A stretch of DNA of 64,000 nucleotides. Source: Mesorhizobium sp. M00.F.Ca.ET.216.01.1.1 (GTDB taxonomy: Bacteria; Pseudomonadota; Alphaproteobacteria; Rhizobiales; Rhizobiaceae). Where the stretch lies: positions 1 through 64,000 of the forward strand of contig NZ_SADR02000026.1 of assembly GCF_004010325.2 (NCBI RefSeq), in the 5' to 3' direction. A program made the position numbers and the translations under genes. The notes beneath the pieces were generated by a model. It was not told the origin of the DNA and did no database searches. It was given only the letters and a program-made list of their open reading frames with translations. How positions within the stretch are numbered: position 1 is the first letter of the stretch; each line of letters opens with the position of its first letter. This document shows positions 17,501-25,198 of the stretch, piece by piece.

Positions 17501-18303
17501 GATATTCGTCCGACGAGGACAACCATGTATTTTTCTAAGAGGTCATTCGGGAGAGAGGAGAAGCATCGGAGAAATCGGTGGAGGTTCTTATGAGATTCAA
17601 GCGTAGATGAGCAAACAATAAAATTAGATCTAATGTTAAATTTGGAATATAATTGCTCTACATCATAGTTGGGAATCGGCTTTTTTTGAAATATATCAGA
17701 GCAAGCAGATCCAACATTGATAATGCTGCCTGGGGAAGTACTCAGATGCGTTATAGCATCACCCCTAGAGCTTTCTGAAATAGCCAGTAGAATGTCGGCC
17801 GATTGTAAATAGTCCAATTTACAACGGTACCATTCTTCGAGGCGTTGATCTCGCTTTAAGAACTGGTTCTCGTCAAGAAGAGGGATCAAATCATATAGGG
17901 TTACAGAAATTGGAATTGTACCAAATAGCGAGCTAACACTGGTAACCGCGGCATCATCAAAGCCTTCGAATAGGCTCGTAATATGGATGATATCGGGCTG
18001 GAGGCTAGCCAAAAATGCCTCTCGAATCAGCTGTGCTCTTTGCCGTCTCTCATCGTTATCGTTCATGTGGAAAGATACGGGCCCTGGGGCGGACCAGACG
18101 CGGATGTTTTCTTGAGGCAGCAGATCGCGGAACATCAATCGAATGGGCTCGACCGTATCGGAAAACAGCCCATTTAACGCGAGCACGATTTCATGCCCGC
18201 CTCTATTGCGTACCAGTGCCTCAACAAAGGACAGCGTATATCGACCTATACCGCGCATCCGACTGGCCGATTGAGCGCCCTGCATGTCAATAACTATACG
18301 CAT
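14506..18303 (-). CDS. Three-domain GT4 glycosyltransferase fusion
   Basis: This 1265-residue protein strings three GT-B glycosyltransferases. Domain 1 (about 1-410) begins MRIVIDMQGAQS and has SYLEGFGLPALEAMACG at 315-331. Domain 2 (about 420-810) begins KLAYVSPLPPSQTGIAEYS and has a degenerate donor motif RGETSAATLDCLNYG. Domain 3 (about 870-1250) has MVGTVEPRKGHLQVLDAF and ASKGEGFGLPLIEAARHK. Multi-domain enzymes of this kind (WbdA, WbpX-like) polymerise mannan or rhamnan chains at the inner membrane. It overlaps the upstream methyltransferase gene by one base (TGATG), last in the Wzm/Wzt operon. Codons for roughly the first 600 residues are much more AT-rich than the rest. Confidence 0.87.
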   Translation of the reverse strand: MRIVIDMQGAQSASRMRGIGRYTLSFVEALVRNRGGHEIVLALNGLFSDTVEPIRLMFRDLLPQENIRVWSAPGPVSFHMNDNDERRQRAQLIREAFLASLQPDIIHITSLFEGFDDAAVTSVSSLFGTIPISVTLYDLIPLLDENQFLKRDQRLEEWYRCKLDYLQSADILLAISESSRGDAITHLSTSPGSIINVGSACSDIFQKKPIPNYDVEQLYSKFNIRSNFIVCSSTLESHKNLHRFLRCFSSLPNDLLEKYMVVLVGRISDFQNELLNDFISSIKLPRNQVISTGYVTDDELVSLYNLCDLTVVPSYLEGFGLPALEAMACGAAVIGSSTPSISEVVGLKEALFDPYDDADLTAKLGQALSDEDFRTSLRSHGLERAQRFSWNETAQSALSFLEQAVKRFGGGESTSMKQGLPKLAYVSPLPPSQTGIAEYSAELIASLSEYYEITCIIDQVIVGSQPGELLQVRNAEWFRKNYNDFDRVLYHVGNSPFHEYMRELMEDVPGVMVLHDFFLSSYLYHIQSETRAGVWTSALYESHGYNSVKDSLLDDMQAVTDYPANLNFIRNSQGVIVHSAHSKQLADQWYGGGFSDDWHVIPMLRQPPPTSDRENARALLGIGKDSFVICSFGLLAATKLNHQLLDAFLSSALARDSASQLVFVGQHGGEYGASLDRTIRKSGIGERIRITGWADMATYRNYLAAADIAVQLRTQSRGETSAATLDCLNYGLATVVNAHGSLAELPDESVWKLPDDFHDDSLIEALEELWKDAEVRRSLGERGRDMISVRHAPAKCARSYRDAIEHFHSKSAVVLPKLIDEIATKQPPRDEDEYVQLAAAISLTLPRKRPLKCIYLDISETCRTELKSGIERAAVSLTLALLAAPPKGWRIEPVYLDTVSEKWVYRQASDFTLRTMGYPQAPIRDDVVEPQAGDILLGLDFSGQTLINAEASGLHADYRKLGVSVHFVVFDILPLTMSKFFPPQADESFREWLSATLRQQGVLCISKAVADDLSAWIRQENVSLAPSTRIDWFHLGADIDEAAPSKGLPDTAHRVLGELRSRTTFLMVGTVEPRKGHLQVLDAFDKLWEHGVDINLVVVGAEGWKPLSHEYRRSIPQIVERLRTSPERGKRLFWLEGISDEYLESIYETSDCLIAASKGEGFGLPLIEAARHKLPILARDIPVFREVASNHAFYFDGSKPEDLTGAIDEWLALYKRGEHPVSDNMPWLTWRESAAMLIERTIEKHQKKLDRKAEAPADEQSSTAA

Positions 18304-19703
18304 CAGTCAGCCGCTTTCTGAGTCCTTGCCACAGCTGCTTTAAGTTTGAAATAAATGTGGCTTGCATGCTGCGTCGACGTCGAAAAATCGCCCATCATTG
18401 GTGTCGGGAGAGAAATCCTATTCGGGGTCAAAATTGCTCGCACACGGACATCAATTCCGGGGAATCGGCGTAGTAGATGCCTTGCATGGTTCGCAAGAAA
18501 CGGCCGAGCGAGAATAGAGCCGGCGAGTGAAATGGCTCCGCGCCGGGTCACGCGCCAAAGTCGCGATCCAGGTTTAAACTTCAGCGAAGCCGACATTCCC
18601 TGTGCGAACCTTGCTGTCCCGGTCTTGATTGAGCGTATCGGGCTCGTGAGCCTCCATGAGGTTGAACTTTGAAAGGCGTCTACCTGTTCAACTAGCGTCG
18701 TGACGTTTCCGCTCAGCCGAGCAATTTCGGCATCGCGCTCCTCGATAGCAGCTTCTTTACGAGCCAACTGCTCCAGTTGTCTGGCGAGTGAAGCCATCGT
18801 GTCTTGAAGCGCAATATTTTGCGTTCGCATCAACTCCGACTGGGCGGTAAGGTTGACGGTCAACTGTTGAAGCTGATCCGCAGTGGAGGACATGATTGTC
18901 TTGACCTCTTCCGAAATGCCGGCGATCTCGTCATCGGCGGAACGGAGCCACTCTTTTATTTTCCCCATATCGGTGGGCATTTGTTGTGATGCGGTTTGGA
19001 CAAACGCGGCAAGTGATTTGCGCCCTCTTGCAGGCCGTTTGTCGCGTTTTTTTGCCAGGCAGCCATAATCGCGCGCCACTTCGAACATGAGGTGAATGCT
19101 GCGCTCGATCGGCCCTGCCTCGATCATCGGCGCGCCGTTTAGCCTCAGGATCGCGGTTTCCGCGAAGCCGGCCTGCCCCACCAGAAATTCAAGCAAGTCC
19201 GGGGGCAGGGGGCTCTTGTGAGTTGGATCGAGGTGGAAAGTATGTGTCCCGACCGAGATGTTTTCTGGATTGGGCGTTTCCAGAATGAGCAGGCCGTTAT
19301 CGGCAAGGACCCTGTGGCATTCGTCAAGCAGCTCGATCAGGTAATCAGTCGGTATATGCTCGACCATATGGAAGGCCGAAATGACTGCCACGCTGTTGTT
19401 CGGTTGTTGGCGCAGATACTGGATTGCGTCCTGCAGTTCGATTCTGAGTCCATTGTCGACGGCTTCCTGCGCCATGCCTTCGTTCAGATCCACGCCTACC
19501 GCTTCCAGTCCGGCTTCAGCGAGTATTTCCAGCCATTCGCCGCGCCCGCAGCCGAGATCGATAGCCAGGCCTGGCTTATCCCCTTGCTTGGGTATTTGTG
19601 CCAACAAGGGCAGGTAGATTCTCAGCCGTTCCTTGACGAGCTCCCGCGAACCCCGGAAACGGTCTTCAAAGGCCTTGTACAAGTCGTCAAAGTTCTTTTT
19701 CAT
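18303..19703 (-). CDS. Methyltransferase with coiled coil, putative O-chain terminator
   Basis: The 466-residue protein opens with a class I SAM methyltransferase: AIDLGCGRGEWLEILAEAG is motif I, NSVAVISAFHMVEHI and NGLLILETPNPEN follow. Residues about 250-345 form a heptad-rich coiled coil (VKTIMSSTADQLQQLTVNL, ARQLEQLARKEAAIEERD), and the C-terminus is basic. WbdD in E. coli O8/O9a caps the nonreducing end of the O-chain and uses a coiled coil as a ruler. This protein lacks a recognisable kinase domain, so capping by methylation alone is inferred. It overlaps wzt by four bases, which fits an export-coupled role. Confidence 0.75.
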   Translation of the reverse strand: MKKNFDDLYKAFEDRFRGSRELVKERLRIYLPLLAQIPKQGDKPGLAIDLGCGRGEWLEILAEAGLEAVGVDLNEGMAQEAVDNGLRIELQDAIQYLRQQPNNSVAVISAFHMVEHIPTDYLIELLDECHRVLADNGLLILETPNPENISVGTHTFHLDPTHKSPLPPDLLEFLVGQAGFAETAILRLNGAPMIEAGPIERSIHLMFEVARDYGCLAKKRDKRPARGRKSLAAFVQTASQQMPTDMGKIKEWLRSADDEIAGISEEVKTIMSSTADQLQQLTVNLTAQSELMRTQNIALQDTMASLARQLEQLARKEAAIEERDAEIARLSGNVTTLVEQVDAFQSSTSWRLTSPIRSIKTGTARFAQGMSASLKFKPGSRLWRVTRRGAISLAGSILARPFLANHARHLLRRFPGIDVRVRAILTPNRISLPTPMMGDFSTSTQHASHIYFKLKAAVARTQKAAD

Positions 19704-20926
19704 CGGACGATTTCGAACGCGTGCTCGAGACGGCTCGTCCCAATAAAGAAAGGCTGGCCTGAGTTGATGACGTCAAAAACCTCGACGTTTTCTATCCAGT
19801 CGAAATTGCTGTCGATGTGAACGTCTCCGGTGTGGAGTGCGACTGAAAGGCCATACGAACCCTGGCCAAGCGCGCAAGTGAGGCGCAGGCGACATTCGAC
19901 CTCGTCTCCGGCCTTGAGGTTCGAAAGGACCTGATCCGTATGCCAAGTGTTGGTTCCCCAAACAACATGGCCGGCGCGGTCCCTCAGCATGAAGCCTATG
20001 ACGAGCTCCGCAATGTCTTCCTTCGCAACAATCCTGGTTCGAATTGTCATGCTCTGTCCGGAAAGGGCAGTCTTGATCTGGGCACCGCTATCGCTGTCGG
20101 TCAGCGCCACCGATTCGACCGCTGCCACCTTGCTCCCGCTCCGGCTATAGAGCCATTGGTCCTTTTCTCGCCGCTGCTCCACGGTCAGCTTCTCGTTCTC
20201 CTTGGTCGCGATCAGTGCATTGTAATAGTCGACGACCTCATCGGGCGGCCCGTCCTTCAGGACATGTCCCTTGTCCAGCAGGATCACCCTGTCACAGAGT
20301 GCTCTCACATCGCCCACACTATGGGTGACGAGGATGATCGAGGTACCCGCGGCCCTGAAACTGCGTATCCGGTCGAAGCTCTTGTGCTGGAAATAGCTGT
20401 CGCCAACCGAAAGCACCTCGTCGACGATCAGCACCTCCGGCCGTTCGGCGGTGGCAAGGGCAAAGGCCAAACGCGCATGCATGCCGCTTGAATAGGTTCG
20501 AAGCGGCTGATCGAAGAACTCGCCGATCTCGGCGAAGTCCTCGATATGCGGCATGAGTTCGCTCAGCCGCGCCTGTGAAAAGCCCATCAGCCCGCCGGCA
20601 TGGTAGGCGTTTTGCCGCCCGGTGAATTCGGGATTGAAGCCGAGCCCGAGTTCCAGAATGGCGCTAATGCGGCCACCGACATGCGCGGTCCCTTCGGTCG
20701 GTCGCACGGTACCGGTGATCAACTTCAGAAGCGTGCTCTTGCCGGCGCCGTTCTGCCCAATGAGCCCGAGCGCCTCTCCGGCCGAGAGCGAAAAAGAGAT
20801 GTCCCTGACCGGCCAGAACTCCTCGGTAGGTTGGACCGGCGCCCCGAACCAGCCCGCGAACCTTTCCAAGTTGCTTGCATAATTCGCATAGCGTTTCGAC
20901 AGGTGACTGACGGAAAGCACGGTCAT
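19700..20926 (-). CDS. wzt: O-polysaccharide ABC exporter ATPase with cargo-binding domain
   Basis: The 408-residue subunit has Walker A GQNGAGKST, signature TYSSGMHARLAFA, Walker B VLIVDEVLSVGD and switch histidine ILVTHS in the first 240 residues. A further 170 residues form a beta-rich domain (MTIRTRIVAKEDIAELVIG, WGTNTWHTDQV, YGLSVALHTGD), like the Wzt C-terminal domain that recognises the capped end of the O-chain. This domain implies a terminally modified glycan and agrees with the adjoining methyltransferase. It forms the transporter with Wzm, encoded two bases upstream. Confidence 0.93.
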   Translation of the reverse strand: MTVLSVSHLSKRYANYASNLERFAGWFGAPVQPTEEFWPVRDISFSLSAGEALGLIGQNGAGKSTLLKLITGTVRPTEGTAHVGGRISAILELGLGFNPEFTGRQNAYHAGGLMGFSQARLSELMPHIEDFAEIGEFFDQPLRTYSSGMHARLAFALATAERPEVLIVDEVLSVGDSYFQHKSFDRIRSFRAAGTSIILVTHSVGDVRALCDRVILLDKGHVLKDGPPDEVVDYYNALIATKENEKLTVEQRREKDQWLYSRSGSKVAAVESVALTDSDSGAQIKTALSGQSMTIRTRIVAKEDIAELVIGFMLRDRAGHVVWGTNTWHTDQVLSNLKAGDEVECRLRLTCALGQGSYGLSVALHTGDVHIDSNFDWIENVEVFDVINSGQPFFIGTSRLEHAFEIVR

Positions 20927-20928
20927 AA

Positions 20929-21732
20929 TTACAGCACGTCGATGAGTTCAGGGCTTGCGCGCCGAAAGAACACGATCGCAAAGGCCATGCTCACGAGTCC
21001 CATTGCCGCTGGCACGATCAGGCTTTCCGGACTTGGCCAGCGGTTGAACAATAGTGCGTCCTGATACAGTGCCACCAACGGTACGATCGGGTTGAGATTA
21101 AGCACAAAGGCGTACTTTTCCGGCAAAACGTTGGCCGGATAGACAATCGGCGTCAGCCAGTACCAGAGCTGCAGCACGATTGTCATGACCTGCGCGATAT
21201 CGCGGATGAATACGTTCATCACACCGAGGATTACGCCAAGGCCAAAACCAATCGCCGCGATCAGGACGATCCCAATCGGCAACAGGATCAATGTGCGGCC
21301 TGGCAGATGCCCGAGGAAGAAAAAGATGATGAAAAGGGCGCACAACAGCAGCAGGTGATTGATCAGCGCCGTGCCGCCGACGATGATGGGCAGGCATAAA
21401 CGCGGAAAAACGATCTTCTTCATCACCGGCGCCTGTTCGATGAAGACGGTCATGCTGCGGGTGAGAATCTCGCTGAACAGCGTCCACGCCGCCATGCCGG
21501 ACAGAAGATAGATCGGATAAGCTGCGGGGCTGTCTGTGTCTGGAAGCCGCGCCTTGAGAACTTCTGAAAGTACGATCGAGAAGATGAGCGCCTGCGCAAG
21601 CGGGTGAAGAATGAACCATAGGCCGCCAAGACGCGACCGCACGAAACGTCCCTTCAGATCGCCTCTGATGGAGGAAATGATGAAATGGCGATACTGCCAC
21701 AGGCTTCGGAACATGTGCTCGACCTTTTGCAC
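20929..21732 (-). CDS. wzm: O-polysaccharide ABC exporter permease
   Basis: The 267-residue ABC-2 type permease has about six hydrophobic segments (LIFSIVLSEVL, LLSGMAAWTLFSEIL, LINHLLLLCALFIIFFFLG, LILLPIGIVLIAAIGFGLG, a C-terminal LIVPAAMGLVSMAFAIVFF). It also carries the family motif RDIAQVMTIVLQLWYWLTPIVYP. N-terminal YRHFIISSIRGDLKGRFVRSR is the cytoplasmic amphipathic start of Wzm proteins. It moves undecaprenyl-PP-linked polysaccharide across the inner membrane with Wzt. Start may be 21732 or the ATG 18 bases downstream. Confidence 0.93.
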   Translation of the reverse strand: MQKVEHMFRSLWQYRHFIISSIRGDLKGRFVRSRLGGLWFILHPLAQALIFSIVLSEVLKARLPDTDSPAAYPIYLLSGMAAWTLFSEILTRSMTVFIEQAPVMKKIVFPRLCLPIIVGGTALINHLLLLCALFIIFFFLGHLPGRTLILLPIGIVLIAAIGFGLGVILGVMNVFIRDIAQVMTIVLQLWYWLTPIVYPANVLPEKYAFVLNLNPIVPLVALYQDALLFNRWPSPESLIVPAAMGLVSMAFAIVFFRRASPELIDVL

Positions 21733-21747
21733 GCTGCGGTGGTGGTG

Positions 21748-22704
21748 TCAGCGGGCGTTACATACCTCGAGCCAATATCCGAAAACATCGGCTATTGTCT
21801 GCTCGAATGGCACCAGAGGCTTCCAATTCAGCCGATCGCGTGCTTTTGACGCATCACCCGACGCGAAGGGAATGTCGTTCGGGCGGAGTTTTTCCGGGTC
21901 GACGCGCACTTCGATATCGATGCCCGACTGCGCGATAAGCGTATCCAGGATATCCCGGATTTTCCGAGGTTGTCCGGATGCAATATTGTAAACATGGTCC
22001 GGTTCGGCATCCAGGTCGTCAATCGCGGAGCGCGCGTATGCGCGCACGACGTCGCGAACATCGAGGAAGTCGCGCTCGGGTTCGAGGTTTCCCACATGAA
22101 TGACCGGCTCGTTTTTGCCGGATACGATCTCGGCAACCTGGCGCGCGAAGGCTGAGACCACGTAGGCATCGGACTGACCGGGGCCGGTGTGATTGAATGG
22201 GCGAAAGCGAACGGCATGCAGACCGTCATAGGCCATTTGCCCGATCATCAGATCTGCAGCCGCCTTGGTGGCGCCGTAGACGGTCATCGGCCGAAGCGGT
22301 GCTGTTTCCGTCACCGGACCGGCCGCACTCAGGAACGAAGCGCCATAGGCTTCCGAACTTCCGACATAAACGAACCGGGCCTTCGGCGCATGGCGCGTCA
22401 CGGATTCCGCAAGGTTCATCGTTCCCGTAACATTGACGTTCCAGGCATGTCGTGGCGCGCTGCGTGCATCGGAAGGCACCGCGACCGCCGCCAAATGAAT
22501 AAGCGCGGTGGGCTGTACCTTACGGACGGCTGCGTCGACCGCTTCCCGGTCCAGCAGGTCGATGGCGTTTTGTTGTCCTTCGCCGTGACCGAACGCAAAC
22601 ACCTTGCATTCACTGTGGTCCCGCTCCAGCAGGTGCAACAATGCCGAGCCGACAAACCCGCTTGCGCCGGTTATCAGGATGCGATGCGTCAATCTATCGG
22701 CCAT
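21748..22704 (-). CDS. rmd: GDP-4-keto-6-deoxy-D-mannose reductase (GDP-D-rhamnose)
   Basis: The 318-residue extended SDR has the Rossmann motif ITGASGFVGSALL near the N-terminus, FVYVGSSEAYG and the catalytic YGATKAAAD (YxxxK). FRPFNHTGPGQ, VHVGNLEPERDFLDVRDV and LNWKPLVPFEQTI are shared with Rmd. Rmd reduces the product of Gmd to GDP-D-rhamnose. A GDP-L-fucose synthase would carry an epimerase-type active site and different termini, so Rmd is preferred. It lies between gmd and wzm, the same set as the Pseudomonas A-band locus. Confidence 0.82.
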   Translation of the reverse strand: MADRLTHRILITGASGFVGSALLHLLERDHSECKVFAFGHGEGQQNAIDLLDREAVDAAVRKVQPTALIHLAAVAVPSDARSAPRHAWNVNVTGTMNLAESVTRHAPKARFVYVGSSEAYGASFLSAAGPVTETAPLRPMTVYGATKAAADLMIGQMAYDGLHAVRFRPFNHTGPGQSDAYVVSAFARQVAEIVSGKNEPVIHVGNLEPERDFLDVRDVVRAYARSAIDDLDAEPDHVYNIASGQPRKIRDILDTLIAQSGIDIEVRVDPEKLRPNDIPFASGDASKARDRLNWKPLVPFEQTIADVFGYWLEVCNAR

Positions 22705-22730
22705 AACGCAAAAAGCGCTTTCTGCTCAAT

Positions 22731-23717
22731 TCAGTGTCTGACCAGGTTGCTATGACGTTCGAGGTCGGCATCCACCATTTCACGGATCATGTCTTCCAGC
22801 GAGGTTGTCGCTTCCCAGCCTAGCTTCTGCTTCGCCTTTGCGGGATTTCCGAGCAGAATTTCGACTTCGGCCGGCCTGAACAATTCCGGATCTATGACAA
22901 GATGGTCATCAATTTTGAGCCCGACGTGTTCGAATGCAATTCGACACATGTCGCGCACCGTCGTCGTCCTGCCGGTCGCGACGACGTAATCATCCGGCTG
23001 GTCCTGCTGCAGCATCAGCCACATGGCGCGAACATAGTCCTTCGAATGACCCCAATCGCGCTTGGCATCGATATTTCCGAGCCGCAATTCCCTAGCCGTG
23101 CCCTTCTTGATGCGCGCGACCGCATCCGTGACTTTGCGGGTCACGAATTCAATGCCTCGAAGTGGTGATTCGTGATTGAACAAAATGCCGCTTGAGGCAT
23201 GCATGCCGAAGCTCTCACGATAATTGATTGTTATCCAGTGACCATAGAGCTTCGCCACCGCGTAGGGGGAGCGGGGATGAAAGGGGGTAGTCTCCGATTG
23301 CATGGGTTCCTGGATAAGACCGTACATTTCCGACGACGAGGCTTGGTAAAAACGGGCCCCGGGCGATTCCAGGCGCAGTGCCTCAAGAACATTGGTCACG
23401 CCTATGCCGGTAACGTTCCCCGTCAGGATCGGCTGCTGCCACGATGATTTGACAAAGGACTGGGCGGCGAGATTGTAGACCTCGTCCGGCTTCACGTCGC
23501 GAATCGTTCGAGCCAGGCCGGATAAGTCCGTCAGATTTCCGTCGACGATCCTGACATCTTTCTCGATACCGAGCCATTTCAGGCGCGTGGTGTTCACGTC
23601 GGCGGTGCTCGATCGCCGGGCAAGCCCATGCACCTCATATCCTTTGGAGAGCAGGAGCTGTGCCAGGTAGGCGCCGTCCTGCCCGGTGATGCCGGTTATC
23701 AAAGCTGTCTTCGTCAT
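22731..23717 (-). CDS. gmd: GDP-mannose 4,6-dehydratase
   Basis: Starting at the ATG at 23717 (328 residues) gives the canonical N-terminus MTKTALITGITGQDGAYLAQ with the NADP-binding GxTGQDG. ARRSSTADVNTTRL, QASSSEMYG and the catalytic YAVAKLYGHW follow, then SPLRGIEFVTRKVT and GNIDAKRDWGHSKDYV, all hallmarks of Gmd. It converts GDP-D-mannose to GDP-4-keto-6-deoxy-D-mannose. A 14-codon longer reading is rejected because it adds residues before the conserved start. Neighbours rmd, manC and manB complete the pathway from mannose-6-phosphate. Confidence 0.95.
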   Translation of the reverse strand: MTKTALITGITGQDGAYLAQLLLSKGYEVHGLARRSSTADVNTTRLKWLGIEKDVRIVDGNLTDLSGLARTIRDVKPDEVYNLAAQSFVKSSWQQPILTGNVTGIGVTNVLEALRLESPGARFYQASSSEMYGLIQEPMQSETTPFHPRSPYAVAKLYGHWITINYRESFGMHASSGILFNHESPLRGIEFVTRKVTDAVARIKKGTARELRLGNIDAKRDWGHSKDYVRAMWLMLQQDQPDDYVVATGRTTTVRDMCRIAFEHVGLKIDDHLVIDPELFRPAEVEILLGNPAKAKQKLGWEATTSLEDMIREMVDADLERHSNLVRH

Positions 23718-23779
23718 GACACTCTCGATTGAATTTGATGGGTTAGGTCCGCGCGTCACAGGCCGCGGTCGTCGGGCTG

Positions 23780-25198
23780 TCAGCTACGGCCGTATATATC
23801 TTCGAAGCGCACGATGTCATCTTCGCCGAGATACTCGCCGCTTTGAACCTCGATCATCACCAGGCCGATGCTGCCGGGGTTCTCGAGCCGGTGTTTGTGG
23901 CCGCACGGGATATAGCTCGATTGATTGGTGGTCAGGAACAATTCCTGGTCGCCGTTGACTATCTTCGCAGTGCCGCTGACCACGACCCAGTGCTCGGAGC
24001 GATGGTAGTGCATCTGCAGACTCAAGCGCCCGCCCGGCTTCACCTCGATGCGCTTGATCTTGAAGCGATCGCCTTCCTCCAGAACCGTGTAGGTGCCCCA
24101 GGGCCGGTGCACCGTGTTGTGAAGTAAGTGCGCTTCATGTCCCGCAGCCTTGAGCCCCTCGAAGAGCTTCTTGACGTCCTGGACCCGATCGCGTGATGCA
24201 ACAAGCAATGCATCCGGGGAGTCCACGATGACCAGGTCGCTGATGCCGACTGTGCCGATGACTCGTTTGTCCGAGCTTATATAACTGCCCACGGTGTCGA
24301 CTACGTGGACATCGCCGCGAATCCTGTTGCCGCTCCCGTCAGCGGCGATCAGTTCGGCCATTGCGTTCCACGATCCAATGTCATTCCACCCCATTTCGCA
24401 GGGAACGACAGCAAGATTGTGGGTCTTTTCCATCACCGCACGGTCGAGTGAAATACGAGGGGCCTGGGCGAAGTGCTCGGATGAAAGTTCGATATTGGCA
24501 AAGTGCTCGCCATGGCTGACGCGAGCGTTCTCGTAGCTATCGAGGACGGCCTCAATCACCGCAGGGCAATGTAACGCCATTTCGTCGAGCATGACCTGCG
24601 CCTTGAAGCAGAAGATGCCGGCGTTCCAGAAGAAACGTTTGGACGCGAGGTAGGATTTGGCAGTCTCGATGTCCGGTTTCTCGACGAACCGGACAACTTT
24701 CTCACCGTCGGCCTCGATGTAGCCGAATGCCGTGTCTGGCCTGTCCGGAGTTATGCCCAGGGTTGCGATGCGCCCCTGCTGGGCATGTTCGATTGCCCGG
24801 CTCATAGCGGCTTGAAATGCCGGCAGATCGCCAATCATATGGTCGGCGGGAAAAATGCATAAAATCGCGTCAGGACCCTGTGCTGCCTTGGCATGGACAG
24901 TCGCCGCAGCGACGGCGGCGGCGGTATCCCGGCCCTCTGGCTCAAGCAGAAAGGTGCGCGGCAGAACAATAGAATCGAGTTCGTCGAAATCGTCTTTCGT
25001 AAGGAAGAGGTGCCCCGTGGACGTCACGGTAACAAGCTCGACGACGTCCTGTATCGAGGCTGCGCGCAACACGGTGTGCTGGATGAGCGAATGTCCATCG
25101 GCTACCTTGAGGAAAGGTTTGGGATGCGCTTGCCTTGAGGCGGGCCATAGCCGCGAACCGGCTCCACCGCTGATGATGACCGGAACCACTTTCATCAA
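23780..25198 (-). CDS. manC: Mannose-1-P guanylyltransferase / mannose-6-P isomerase
   Basis: This bifunctional 472-residue enzyme makes GDP-mannose. Its pyrophosphorylase part has VIISGGAGSRLWPASR, HPKPFL, ILCIFPADHMIGD and FVEKPD. Its C-terminal cupin carries the type II isomerase signature HRPWGTYTVLEEGDRFKIKR and MHYHRSEHWVVVSGTAKI. Length and order match ManC/AlgA/WbpW. The start overlaps the stop of manB as ATGA, giving coupled synthesis. Products feed gmd downstream. Confidence 0.95.
   Translation of the reverse strand: MMKVVPVIISGGAGSRLWPASRQAHPKPFLKVADGHSLIQHTVLRAASIQDVVELVTVTSTGHLFLTKDDFDELDSIVLPRTFLLEPEGRDTAAAVAAATVHAKAAQGPDAILCIFPADHMIGDLPAFQAAMSRAIEHAQQGRIATLGITPDRPDTAFGYIEADGEKVVRFVEKPDIETAKSYLASKRFFWNAGIFCFKAQVMLDEMALHCPAVIEAVLDSYENARVSHGEHFANIELSSEHFAQAPRISLDRAVMEKTHNLAVVPCEMGWNDIGSWNAMAELIAADGSGNRIRGDVHVVDTVGSYISSDKRVIGTVGISDLVIVDSPDALLVASRDRVQDVKKLFEGLKAAGHEAHLLHNTVHRPWGTYTVLEEGDRFKIKRIEVKPGGRLSLQMHYHRSEHWVVVSGTAKIVNGDQELFLTTNQSSYIPCGHKHRLENPGSIGLVMIEVQSGEYLGEDDIVRFEDIYGRS

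Noticed and set aside
21748..22704. GDP-L-fucose synthase
   Set aside because: The motifs and the gmd-rmd-wzm-wzt order resemble GDP-D-rhamnose loci.
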